Below, piece after piece: positions 38,056-47,061 of a DNA stretch of 64,000 nucleotides. The stretch is from assembly GCF_001885075.1 (NCBI RefSeq), contig NZ_MODU01000004.1, positions 310,001 through 374,000 of the forward strand. Reading direction: 5' to 3'. Numbering within the stretch: the first letter of the stretch is position 1; each line of letters begins with the position of its first letter. The notes under the pieces were generated by a model, which saw only the letters and a program-made list of their open reading frames with translations, searched no databases and had not been told where the DNA came from. Source of the DNA: Alteromonas sp. V450 (GTDB lineage: Bacteria; Pseudomonadota; Gammaproteobacteria; Enterobacterales; Alteromonadaceae). The translations under genes were made by a program, and so were the position numbers.

Positions 38056-38059
38056 CGTA

Positions 38060-38236
38060 TTAGAAAGGTGCAAAACCATCTTTAGGCGTGTTGGGAACTG
38101 TCCACCTCGATTTAGCATCAGCTTTCGACGTTGGCAATACGTCTCGTGGTATTTGCATACTATCGCCGTATAGCTATAGCACCATGTTAGTTCTACTGCC
38201 GCCAGTAATGGGCTGCGCGGCGTGGGGTAAGCTAGC
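38060..38236 (-). pseudogene. C-terminal relic of a 2OG-Fe(II) oxygenase
   Basis: Minus-strand frame of about 55 codons ending at TAA 38060, with one TAG inside. It reads HAAQPITGGSRTNMVL, stop, then LYGDSMQIPRDVLPTSKA and WTVPNTPKDGFAPF. The first part is the 2-oxoglutarate-binding end of the oxygenase fold (His, then PIT-G-R), where the stop stands in place of a likely Trp (TGG to TAG). There is no start or catalytic front; the frame runs into the end of the adjacent GGDEF gene. I infer a decayed gene tail. Confidence 0.6.
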
Positions 38237-39836
38237 TCATATCTTCATCATCTAGCCTGCATTGGTCAGCAAAAATAAGGTAGTCGTCTGGTGCCGATAC
38301 TTTATTTTGTTTCGCTTTATACATGGCAATGTCAGCTTGCTTGACCAGAGCATGCAAATTGCGACTTGTCTCAGGATAAAACGCCACGCCGACACTCATT
38401 GAAACCACTGTCGGCTTTGTCTCGTTGTTGAAGTAAAAAGGTTGCTTAACTCCTGTATTTACTTTTTCTACCACTCTTTGCACAGATTTTTCGTCATCGG
38501 CTTGAAGTAGCAACATAAATTCGTCGCCGCCCCAACGTATAGCGACATCGTTTTTCCGTATTTTTTCTCTCAACTGGTCAGCAACAAAAACGAGAACTTC
38601 GTCGCCCGCATCATGACCGTAAATATCGTTTACTGCCTTGAATCCGTTAAGATCGATTAGTGCCAAAGCAAACTGATGTTCTTTTCTCATAAGCTTAGCG
38701 ATGAGCTTTTCACCGCCATTTCTATTATAAATGCCCGTTAACGCATCAAAGTCTGCTTGTAACGCAAGCTTTTGTAACTCTTGTCTACGACTTGATATAT
38801 CATTTAACGTTAGTTGATAATACCGTTCGCCTTCCTCGGTTAATAAAGGGCTAGCGATAAGTTGGATCCATACAGTATTGCCATCTGTTTTGCCCTTCAG
38901 TTGATATTCTCCCGTGGCAAATTCATTTCTCGCAAACGCTTCTGTGATGGCAGACTTCATCGCAGCTGGTGTTTCGAATAGTTCTTCTAATAGCTCTCCG
39001 TAGCCTTGCTTTATTCCAATTCCAATTTTTTCAACTAAATCATTAAAAGCTTTATTTCTAAGCTCAATAGTGCCATTTTCTGCCATTAACACAGTGGCCG
39101 ACTTAGCGTTCTCGAACAACATTCTAAATCGCTTTTCCAAGAACTCGATTTCTTCTCTAAGCTGGCGCTCTTGAGTGAATTGCTCTTCAACTTTGTTTAG
39201 CAGTTGATTGGTATCATTTACCAATGCGCCAATCTCACTTTTAGTGTGGTATTCGGGTATATCAATCCGCTCATTCGTTCCCGGCGTGATCTTGTGCAGC
39301 GAGCGCCCAACTCGTAGCATTGGTGCAATAATAATGTAGTAAGTGATAATTAAAGCGACGGTGCCAACAACCAGGGCTTCAACGTAAAGAGAGTAGTTAT
39401 TATCGGTACTGATTTTTTCTGCTTGATTTATGATATGGTCAAAGTTGGGGTACACCTTAACCTCGGCAAGCGACTCTTCTGGTATAAACGGGTGCCTGAC
39501 AACAAATATGCGCGGCGTTGTACTCTTGTTTATCGCATTTTCTACGTTTACTTGGTAATACAATGCTTCACTTTTTATCGACGCTGCGAGAATTTTTTCA
39601 GTTTTAACTAATCCGTTAATCGCTTCTTTAGCAAGGTCCTCATCTTCCAAAAAGGCCGCTATCGAGGCGGTAGCTGCCACTGTTTGATAGAGTTCTTGAA
39701 TATCATTATTCGCTTCACTAATTTCATTCTCATACGTTGCGCGATAAAAAAACTCAGCGGTAGTAAACACCACTAGCACTGAGGCAGCGATTAGAAATAA
39801 CGAAAAGCGAAAACCCAGACCATAAATGTTAATCAA
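38232..39836 (-). CDS. Membrane diguanylate cyclase with PAS domain
   Basis: 534 residues. Membrane helix 8-28, periplasmic sensor of about 120 residues, second helix (about 153-173), HAMP-like linker, coiled coil, PAS domain (about 230-345), and GGDEF domain with RWGGDEF and the RKND inhibitory site eight residues before it. Predicted active c-di-GMP synthase. Its start overlaps the periplasmic binding protein gene by 8 bp, so periplasmic sensing through that protein is a reasonable inference. Confidence 0.92.
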   Translation of the reverse strand: MINIYGLGFRFSLFLIAASVLVVFTTAEFFYRATYENEISEANNDIQELYQTVAATASIAAFLEDEDLAKEAINGLVKTEKILAASIKSEALYYQVNVENAINKSTTPRIFVVRHPFIPEESLAEVKVYPNFDHIINQAEKISTDNNYSLYVEALVVGTVALIITYYIIIAPMLRVGRSLHKITPGTNERIDIPEYHTKSEIGALVNDTNQLLNKVEEQFTQERQLREEIEFLEKRFRMLFENAKSATVLMAENGTIELRNKAFNDLVEKIGIGIKQGYGELLEELFETPAAMKSAITEAFARNEFATGEYQLKGKTDGNTVWIQLIASPLLTEEGERYYQLTLNDISSRRQELQKLALQADFDALTGIYNRNGGEKLIAKLMRKEHQFALALIDLNGFKAVNDIYGHDAGDEVLVFVADQLREKIRKNDVAIRWGGDEFMLLLQADDEKSVQRVVEKVNTGVKQPFYFNNETKPTVVSMSVGVAFYPETSRNLHALVKQADIAMYKAKQNKVSAPDDYLIFADQCRLDDEDMS

Positions 39837-40269
39837 AACGATACACTACCTTCATATTCTCAGTAACACTGGTTGCATAGACATAGGCTAATGCAGAACT
39901 ATCATTTTCAATCCTCTGCTTTACGTCATCTAGCGTTTGTTCAACTGCGGGCGGCTTTGCTCGTCCAGAGAATTTAAGCCGAGACCAATACGCGTTAACG
40001 CGCGCAAGTGGCAGGCCTACTAAAGCTTTGTAAAATTGTGCCCGGAGATCTGTGTTTGTTGCAACATCGATAGGTGTTGCTTGTTGTCCGTTAGGGAATG
40101 CTGAATATTTGCCCATATACAGGTCAATTAACCCTTTTTTATCGATAACGTTTATTTCATTATTGAGACTTGTAACAACAACGAGTTGTTCAGTGGCGAA
40201 TGCCCCAATTGGCACACCACAGCACATCATCAAAAACAAAACATAAATGGTAGAGCGTCTAAAATTCAT
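39829..40269 (-). CDS. Small periplasmic phosphate-binding-like protein
   Basis: 146 residues with signal peptide (ending AFA-T). The sequence VVTSLNNEINVIDKKGLIDLYMGKYSAFPNGQQATPIDVATNTDLRAQFYKALVG follows the PstS-like substrate-binding pattern, but only about half the length of a full protein, i.e. one lobe. Middle gene of a barrel, binding-protein and GGDEF operon (12 bp after the barrel gene, 8-bp overlap with the cyclase). Likely relays ligand state to the cyclase; ligand unproven. Confidence 0.85.
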   Translation of the reverse strand: MNFRRSTIYVLFLMMCCGVPIGAFATEQLVVVTSLNNEINVIDKKGLIDLYMGKYSAFPNGQQATPIDVATNTDLRAQFYKALVGLPLARVNAYWSRLKFSGRAKPPAVEQTLDDVKQRIENDSSALAYVYATSVTENMKVVYRFD

Positions 40270-40280
40270 TATCCGCCCCC

Positions 40281-41549
40281 TTAAAAGCTGAAGCTCAAAG
40301 CAAGGAACAGTGTATGTGCTGTACCGTCTTCAGAAGTGGCTATTAATCCGTCTCTTGCTCTAAGGCCACCACCGCGCGCTTCAATGTCCGTGCGTTCTAA
40401 CTGTACTTTGAAAGCCAGGTTCTCTTTTAAGTCCCAGCGCCAACCAACGGACACGGTTTGCTGATTATGCGCAAGCGAGTTTGCAACCTCATCAACAAAC
40501 AAGGCTAATTCAGCAGTTGCAGCATTGATGGGAAAGCCCGGTTCCTCTTGTGCAAGAAAATAAGCATCTGCGTTGGCAAAGGAATACATCGCGTAGAAGG
40601 TGTGCGCGCCGTAGAAGTAGCTTGCATTTAGAAAACCGTTGATGGAGTGACGAAGAGCGATGGAATTTGAGTCTATATGGGCTACTTCCCCGGAAAACTC
40701 CCAGTCGTGCCATAAGCGGTTAAAATAGAAAGATGTATAATGGATATCAGCACCACGCAGCGTGATCTTATCTGCGAATGCACTGGCGCCGCTCCAGAGT
40801 GGCTGCAGTTGGGCTACTGCGGGAGCGATAAAGGCCGCGTCCGGACTGTCATCACTTGCTTCTGTTTGGGTGTGTTTAAGCGAGACACTCCAGTCAAACG
40901 AAACTAATTCAACACCGATAGTGCTTAGGTTTTTAAAGGTGATGGGGCGGTAAGCATTACTGGTAAAATCACTTTCCCCCTGGCCCCAAAAGCCTTTGAT
41001 TGAAAGGTTGAAATTTTCAAATGGCTTCAAATAGCTTACGTCAGTTCCATCAAAGCTTCTCGCTGGTACAATGCCGTATACTTCAGTGGGGACTTTCACC
41101 CATGGATAGGCGATGGAAACGTCTCTCGTGTCGCTGAAGTGAAAAATGTCGGCTGCAACACGGCCCGCTCTTAACTGCCAAGAGGGGGATATTTCATACC
41201 GCAAAAACGCCATTTGCGTGACGGAATCGATATTCTGCCTATCTTGCTCCCGATAGACAAATTGCCCTACGAAATCAAGCCGATCGGTAAAACGATAATC
41301 AACCTGAAGGCCTAATAAACTTAGTGGTTTAAATGCAAATCCATCTTTTTTAGCGAGTGCCGCTTGTGAGCGGTCGGTTCTAAATTGATAAGTGCTTGTA
41401 TCGGCAGTGGCTGTTGCTAGCGTTCCAAAACCACTCACTTTTAATTTGTCTTGCTTTGCTGATGCGGTATTGTGCAAAAGCACGCTTACGAGGGCGACCA
41501 AAACACACATCGATTTACACATATTACAGGTATACCTAAGTCCAGTCAT
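40281..41549 (-). CDS. Outer-membrane beta-barrel (porin-like) protein
   Basis: Signal peptide (cleavage near NTASA-K) followed by alternating amphipathic strands and a C-terminal Phe (LFLALSFSF), typical of barrels inserted by BAM. About 400 mature residues. Motifs LSLLGLQVDYRFTDRLDFVGQFVYRE and LRAGRVAADIFHFSDTRDVSIAYPWVK recall porins found beside GGDEF and binding-protein genes. First gene of the three-gene unit. The start at 41549 is one of several ATGs (41522 is an alternative). Confidence 0.85.
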   Translation of the reverse strand: MTGLRYTCNMCKSMCVLVALVSVLLHNTASAKQDKLKVSGFGTLATATADTSTYQFRTDRSQAALAKKDGFAFKPLSLLGLQVDYRFTDRLDFVGQFVYREQDRQNIDSVTQMAFLRYEISPSWQLRAGRVAADIFHFSDTRDVSIAYPWVKVPTEVYGIVPARSFDGTDVSYLKPFENFNLSIKGFWGQGESDFTSNAYRPITFKNLSTIGVELVSFDWSVSLKHTQTEASDDSPDAAFIAPAVAQLQPLWSGASAFADKITLRGADIHYTSFYFNRLWHDWEFSGEVAHIDSNSIALRHSINGFLNASYFYGAHTFYAMYSFANADAYFLAQEEPGFPINAATAELALFVDEVANSLAHNQQTVSVGWRWDLKENLAFKVQLERTDIEARGGGLRARDGLIATSEDGTAHTLFLALSFSF

Positions 41550-41588
41550 AAATTTTGCGAAATAAAAAAATTCAAATCTTGTCGATAG

Positions 41589-41603
41589 TTACTATGATAG
41601 TAA
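41589..41603. promoter_or_regulatory. 7-1-7 palindrome before the barrel operon
   Basis: TTACTAT-G-ATAGTAA, perfect arms, 40 bp upstream of the barrel gene start. Geometry resembles Fur-family sites but the sequence fits the Fur consensus poorly. Confidence 0.35.
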
Positions 41604-41737
41604 ATAAAATTAAAAACGACTGAAAAAACTGTCATTTTTTGTATGTGGGCGAGTACGGCGTAGCGTGAAAATGGCTTTCGGTAAATGTCGCCATTATTTA
41701 CATGTCTTGTATGCCATAGAGACCGCAGGTAGAGCCT

Positions 41738-42652
41738 TTAAGCCAAAATATTGCAGAGTTTTTTGTCCCAGTAGGGCGTGCCACTGAAGCGCTTGGCTAA
41801 AAAATCAATAAAGGCGCGAACCTTGGGTGCCAGTAAACGATTGCTGGGGTATACTGCCCATAGTGCACAGTCTGTGGCTAAGGGATAGTCTTGTAGTATT
41901 TGAACTAGTTCGCCGCTTTCTAGGTGAGGGTAGCTGCACCAGGTAGCAGTCAAGGTAATGCCACAGCCTTGAATACAGGCATCGCGCACCGCTTCGCCGT
42001 TATCCATTCGCAAATAGTTAGGCGTTTTTACTGAAGTAACCCCATGAGACCCTTTGAATTCCCATACCTCTAGTCCGGTAAGATTAACTACCTTGTGATT
42101 TTTTAGGTCGGATGGTGTTTCAGGGGCGCCGTATTTGTTGATGTAACTTTTAGAAGCGACAATGATGCGTCTGTCATCAGCAAGTTTTTTTGCATGTAGA
42201 TTGGAGTCTTTCAATTCTGCATCGCGAATGGCGACGTCGAATCCTCCTTCTACCACATCTAAAATACTGTCGCTAAACCTGAAATCGATGTTCAGTTTTG
42301 GGAATTGCTCTAAAAATTCAGGGAGCGCAGGAATTAAATGCATTCGACCAAATGAAGCCGGGGCTGTTACTCGCAATGTGCCCTGCGGCGTTTGAGCAGC
42401 GCTGCCAACAGCAGCTTGTGCCGTTTCGATGCTGTCTAACACTTCTTGAGCATGGGGGAGAAACAGCTTTCCATCATCGGTAAGCGATACTTTCCGAGTG
42501 GTTCTATGAATTAACCGCACACCTAGTGTTTCTTCTAGTTTACTAATATGTGCGCTGGCAACAGCGGGCGAAATGTTGAGCTCACGGCCAGCTAAACTAA
42601 TGTTCGTAGTGCTGGCAATACGCACAAAAAGTTTAAGGTGTTCTATGTTCAT
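41738..42652 (-). CDS. LysR-family transcriptional regulator
   Basis: About 304 residues: N-terminal winged helix-turn-helix (LKLFVRIASTTNISLAGRELNISPAVASAHISKLEETLGVRLIHRTTR) and a substrate-binding domain of the CrgA-like group (GTLRVTAPASFGRMHLIPALPEFLEQFPKL). ATG 42652 fits the family; TTG 42667 is the longer alternative. Divergent from the YgjP-type gene; target not evident. Confidence 0.93.
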   Translation of the reverse strand: MNIEHLKLFVRIASTTNISLAGRELNISPAVASAHISKLEETLGVRLIHRTTRKVSLTDDGKLFLPHAQEVLDSIETAQAAVGSAAQTPQGTLRVTAPASFGRMHLIPALPEFLEQFPKLNIDFRFSDSILDVVEGGFDVAIRDAELKDSNLHAKKLADDRRIIVASKSYINKYGAPETPSDLKNHKVVNLTGLEVWEFKGSHGVTSVKTPNYLRMDNGEAVRDACIQGCGITLTATWCSYPHLESGELVQILQDYPLATDCALWAVYPSNRLLAPKVRAFIDFLAKRFSGTPYWDKKLCNILA

Positions 42653-42865
42653 TTCGATTATCAACAAAAACTAAAAACTGTATGCCTTTATACTCTAATT
42701 TTCATCTGAAGTCCTAGTGTTTATACAACTTCCCGTAGTGCTTCCCTTAGCTCGTTTTTGGCGCGGTAACCTTCGTTATTGCACTGGAACTGATTATATA
42801 GAAAAGACAGCGCTGTCTACACCATTCAAATGTTTTATAATTCTTCGCGCAGAGGAGAAATAAAC

Positions 42866-43363
42866 GTGAATGAATATGCTCGATATTTTAATGGCTACCC
42901 CTCAACCATTGTAGAACAGGCCCTTCAGCTCATCTCGAATAACCGGCTGCAAAGCTACTTGTTAAAGAAATACCCAGAGGCCCATGAAATTACAAACGAC
43001 AAATTGTTGTATCAGTATGCGACCGAATTAAAAAAGCAATATTTAAAAAATGCGCCACCATTTGGGCGGGCTGCGTTTAGAAAACAAGGGGACATGATAA
43101 CCAACGCGTTAGGTACGCATACTTACCGTATGCAGGGAAAAACCCGTAAACACGATTTAGCTATTAACAACGATTTACTCTATGCGCCGGAGCCTTTGCT
43201 TAAAGCGCTGGTAGTACATGAATTAGCGCACTTTAAAGAGAAAGAGCACAACAAAGCCTTTTACAAACTTTGCTGTTATATGGAGCCTGACTACCATCAG
43301 CTTGAATTGGATTTACGGCTGTTCTGTGTAGCCGTTGCTATGGGAGATAATCCATACGTTTAG
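42866..43363 (+). CDS. YgjP-like metallopeptidase-domain protein
   Basis: 165 residues with zinc motif VVHELAHFKEKEHNKAFYKL (HExxH plus downstream His), preceded by the characteristic basic segment KTRKHDLAINNDLL. E. coli YgjP is reported as a UTP-acting enzyme; the activity here is unknown. GTG 42866 is favoured by AGAGGAG at 42851-42857 over ATG 42830, which has no ribosome site. Confidence 0.85.
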   Translation: MNEYARYFNGYPSTIVEQALQLISNNRLQSYLLKKYPEAHEITNDKLLYQYATELKKQYLKNAPPFGRAAFRKQGDMITNALGTHTYRMQGKTRKHDLAINNDLLYAPEPLLKALVVHELAHFKEKEHNKAFYKLCCYMEPDYHQLELDLRLFCVAVAMGDNPYV

Positions 43364-43498
43364 CGCTAATTCACGACTGCTGACGAGTTAAAATGATAAA
43401 GGGCTAATGTCTATAGTTGGGGTGTCTTCTATAGTAGTTAAATCAATACTGTCAATTAGTGGCTAAAACGAAAAATATTGAGTGAATAAGGAGTATGG

Positions 43499-43918
43499 AT
43501 GAGCATTGCGAAAATTATGTCTACGCGGGTGGTTAGCGTGCACATGGATGACAGCCTACAGTCATTACGCGAGCTCTTTGCTGCCACGGGCTTTCATCAC
43601 TTAGTTGTTGTTCACGACAACAAACTGCAAGGCATTATATCTGACAGAGACTTATTGAAATCGATTAGCCCTTTTGTAGATACCCTAAGCGAACGGAAGC
43701 TTGATCGCGCTACATTGGATAGAAAAGCGCACCAAATCATGACCCGTGAGGTCATCACACTTAACCCAAGTGACTCTGTTTATTCGGCCATTGAGCTTTT
43801 TAATACCCACAAAATTTCCTGCATTCCTATTATCGACACGAATAGGCACCCGGTAGGCGTGGTATCGTGGCGCGATGTAATGAAATTTATGCAAAGTAGG
43901 GTAGAGGCAAAGCGTTAG
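43499..43918 (+). CDS. CBS-domain pair protein
   Basis: 139-residue cytoplasmic protein made of two CBS domains (IMSTRVVSVHMDDSLQSLRELFAATGFHHLVVVHDNKLQGIISDRDLL and IMTREVITLNPSDSVYSAIELFNTHKISCIPIIDTNRHPVGVVSWRDVM). CBS pairs bind adenine nucleotides and regulate partners. AAGGAG at 43488 precedes the ATG. Confidence 0.92.
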   Translation: MSIAKIMSTRVVSVHMDDSLQSLRELFAATGFHHLVVVHDNKLQGIISDRDLLKSISPFVDTLSERKLDRATLDRKAHQIMTREVITLNPSDSVYSAIELFNTHKISCIPIIDTNRHPVGVVSWRDVMKFMQSRVEAKR

Positions 43919-43964
43919 TTTTGCGCACTTTAATCGTATTAAACCGGCGAAAGACAAGAGACGT

Positions 43965-44004
43965 CTCTACCAGATTCCATAGGTCTTCTGGTAGAGCGCT
44001 TTTT
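43965..44004 (+). terminator. Terminator-like hairpin after CBS gene
   Basis: CTCTACCAGA / TCTGGTAGAG, 10-bp perfect arms with a 12-base loop, then CGC and five Ts. Confidence 0.6.
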
Positions 44005-44010
44005 GACATA

Positions 44011-47000
44011 TCAGTGCTGAGCGTTGCGATAGCTCACTTTAAACAATAGGCTGTAAAGTACGGGTACTGCAATAAGTGTTAGTACTGTGGCAAATGCCAA
44101 TCCACCCATAATAGTCACTGCCATGTCAGCGAAGAAAGGGTCGAACAGTAGCGGCGCCATGCCTAAAATGGTAGTAACCGCAGCAAGTGAGACAGGGCGA
44201 ACACGACTGATAGTGGCGTCAACGATTGCTTGTCGAATGGCTAAGCCTTCCTCTATTTGAAGATCAATTTCTTCAATAAGCACAATGGCATTCTTTATAA
44301 GCATACCGAACAGGCTTAAAAAGCCCAAAAGCGACATAAAGCCAAACGGCATATCGGTACTTAATAAACCAGTGACTACACCCACGATAGCCATAGGTAC
44401 CACAAGCCAGATAATTAATGGCTGGCGAGCATGACCGAATAGCAATACTGAAATAATGAACATTACTAAAAAGCCTGCAGGTAAGCCTGCCCCAAGCGCT
44501 TTTTGCGCATCGCTAGAGCTTTCAAACTCGCCGCCCCACTCTAATGCGTAACCGGCTGGTAGTTCGATTTCTTCAATAAGCGGGCGTATTCTCGCCAATG
44601 CTTTTGCGGCGGTCTCACTATCACCAGGCTCTGCTTCAACAGTAATGGTGCGTACGCGGTCGCGACGGTGGATACGCGTTTCTTCGGTCATTAACTCTAA
44701 GCCTTGAGATACCTGTGTGAAAGGCACGTACTGGCGCTGTTGTGTAGACCAAACTTGTGATTCGCGTATCGATTGAAGCTCGGTATCTTCTGCCTTGCCC
44801 ATCTTGGCAATAATGTTGTAGGCGTAATCACCATCTTGCACCGTACCTAGCTGAACGCCGCTACTGGCATACTGTATGGTTTGGCTAAAGTCACTGTGCG
44901 ACACGCCAGCTATGCCTGCGTTGTAGTTGTCAAACTGCGTATTAATGGCAAAGCCTTTTTCACGCCAGTTGTGCCGTATGTCTTTCACTTGTCCGTCAGC
45001 AAAAAGCAGTGCTTTAGCCTTTTCTGCCAGTTCGCGAAGCACTTCGGTGTCTGGGCCAGAAAAACGCGCCTCGAGCTTTGCGCCAGAGCCAGGACCAAAC
45101 TGCATTCGCTCCATATAAAAGCTAGCGTCAAAGTCTAGATCGGTGAGCTTTTCTGCAAGTGCGCTTTGAATAGCAGGAATATTGTCTAGTTCATTAGCGC
45201 GAACCATGAAAAAGGCATAGTTTTCATTGGCGCTTTTAGGCGCATATGTGAGCGTAAAGCGGTCTGCACCTTGGCCAATAAAGGTGGTAACAGCTGTCAC
45301 GTTATCCATGCCTAAAATCCGTGCCTCCGTTTCTTTTGCGATAACTTCCGTGGCGCGAATATCTCTGTCTTGCGGGCCCCAATAATGAACAAAGAAAAGC
45401 GGTGCGTTTGAAGGAGGGAAGAACCCTTGTTTTACCATGCCAAAGCTGCCATACGCCACAATAGTGATGACGAAAAGTGCACCAATAGTAACCCATCGTT
45501 GTTTAAGTGCACCAACTAATATGCCTTTGAACCAACGTTGAGAGTTAGACAGTTCGTTACCCGCAGCGTTGCCAATACCTTTGCGGTAGAAATAGGCCCC
45601 TAGTACTGGTACCAAGGTCACTGCTAACACCCAGCTGATCATTAGCGAGACTAGAACAACGGCAAACAGAGAGTAAAGAAACTCACCGGTGGCATCATTT
45701 GAAAGCCCAATACCTGAAAACGCTGCAATTCCTATCACCGTAGCGCCAAGTAGAGGCCATTGGGTACGTTTAACAATGAAGCTGGCTGACGCCTTTGCTG
45801 TTGAGCCTGTAGCCATGCGAAGCATCATGCCCTCGGCAACGACAATTGCATTGTCTACCAGCATACCCATAGCAATAACCATGGCGCCAAGTGATATCCG
45901 CTGAAGCTGAATGTTCATCAGCCACATAATGAGGATTGTCCCAAGAACGGTAACAAGCAGCACAGAGCCAACCACCACACCCGAGCGCCACCCCATAAAC
46001 AAACAAAGCGTTAACGTAACTACAGCTACGGACATAACGAGATTATTAATAAAGCCAGTTACCGACTCATCAACAACCGTAGCTTGATCGTATATAGGTG
46101 TAAGCGTAATACCCACTGGCAATTCTTGAAGCAGCTTTTCCACCTTCGCGTTAACTTTTTCGCCCACATCAACTATGTTAACGTCGGTCAACGCTGATAC
46201 AGAAAGCGTCAGTGCCTCTTCGCCGTTATAGCGTACGTAAACTGGCTGAATGTCGGCGGGTTCTAATTTTAACGTTGCAATATCGGCTACCCTTAGTGAA
46301 CGATTAGTTCCTGGGACCACGACAGACAGATTAGATATTTCTTCAAGTCTGTCTGGTGCACGCTCTACAATTAGCCGTACATTTTTTTCATCGACCTTAA
46401 CACGGCCGCCATTAAACGGACGAAGATTATCCTCAAAAAGGGCGGCGAGATCGGGAAATGAAATGCCTAATCCGGCCAGCTGGTAGGGGTTGATATACGC
46501 CACTATTTGCTCTTTTTGAATCCCAGTGACATTAACTTTGGCAACGCCTTCTGTGGTAAGCAGGTCACGACGAATAATACGTGCAAATTCTCGCAACTCC
46601 CGCGTATCAAAATCAGGTGCACTTAGCGCATAATAAAGTCCGAATACGTCTCCAAAGTCGTCAAAGACAATGGGGGCTTGTGCGCCGGTGGGTAATGAGT
46701 TTGCTGTGTCGCGAAGTCGCTTTCTTAACTCATCCCAAATCTGGGGCAAGAGATCACTATCGTACGTACTTTTTACTTCAACAGTTATTTCAGAAAGGCC
46801 AGGCGATGAAACTGAGGTGACTTTTTTCAACTGGGGCATCTGCTGTATCGCAATTTCTAAGCGCTCGGTGACTTCTCGTTCTACCTTTTCAGCACTTGCG
46901 CCGGGATAATTGGTGTATACCTTTACCTGTTTAATGGTAAATGCAGGGTCTTCTAAACGGCCAATTTTGCTCATCGCTAAAATGCCGCCTAAAAGCAATA

Positions 47001-47058
47001 TGACAACCATTAGCCAAATATTGACGGGTTTATCAATTGAATAGCGTGCAATATCCAT
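44011..47058 (-). CDS. RND efflux pump, inner-membrane transporter
   Basis: Proton-driven tripartite efflux transporter, 1015 residues, twelve membrane helices in two blocks with large periplasmic loops. Start MDIARYSIDKPVNIWLMVVILLLGG and helix-4 motif GMLVDNAIVVAEG carry one Asp where AcrB has two (VDN rather than DD). Helix 10-11 region has GFLSLFGMLIKNAIVLIEEID. Translated just after its adaptor gene (3-bp gap). No outer-membrane channel gene is adjacent, so a shared TolC is likely. Substrates unknown. Confidence 0.95.
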   Translation of the reverse strand: MDIARYSIDKPVNIWLMVVILLLGGILAMSKIGRLEDPAFTIKQVKVYTNYPGASAEKVEREVTERLEIAIQQMPQLKKVTSVSSPGLSEITVEVKSTYDSDLLPQIWDELRKRLRDTANSLPTGAQAPIVFDDFGDVFGLYYALSAPDFDTRELREFARIIRRDLLTTEGVAKVNVTGIQKEQIVAYINPYQLAGLGISFPDLAALFEDNLRPFNGGRVKVDEKNVRLIVERAPDRLEEISNLSVVVPGTNRSLRVADIATLKLEPADIQPVYVRYNGEEALTLSVSALTDVNIVDVGEKVNAKVEKLLQELPVGITLTPIYDQATVVDESVTGFINNLVMSVAVVTLTLCLFMGWRSGVVVGSVLLVTVLGTILIMWLMNIQLQRISLGAMVIAMGMLVDNAIVVAEGMMLRMATGSTAKASASFIVKRTQWPLLGATVIGIAAFSGIGLSNDATGEFLYSLFAVVLVSLMISWVLAVTLVPVLGAYFYRKGIGNAAGNELSNSQRWFKGILVGALKQRWVTIGALFVITIVAYGSFGMVKQGFFPPSNAPLFFVHYWGPQDRDIRATEVIAKETEARILGMDNVTAVTTFIGQGADRFTLTYAPKSANENYAFFMVRANELDNIPAIQSALAEKLTDLDFDASFYMERMQFGPGSGAKLEARFSGPDTEVLRELAEKAKALLFADGQVKDIRHNWREKGFAINTQFDNYNAGIAGVSHSDFSQTIQYASSGVQLGTVQDGDYAYNIIAKMGKAEDTELQSIRESQVWSTQQRQYVPFTQVSQGLELMTEETRIHRRDRVRTITVEAEPGDSETAAKALARIRPLIEEIELPAGYALEWGGEFESSSDAQKALGAGLPAGFLVMFIISVLLFGHARQPLIIWLVVPMAIVGVVTGLLSTDMPFGFMSLLGFLSLFGMLIKNAIVLIEEIDLQIEEGLAIRQAIVDATISRVRPVSLAAVTTILGMAPLLFDPFFADMAVTIMGGLAFATVLTLIAVPVLYSLLFKVSYRNAQH

Positions 47059-47061
47059 AAA

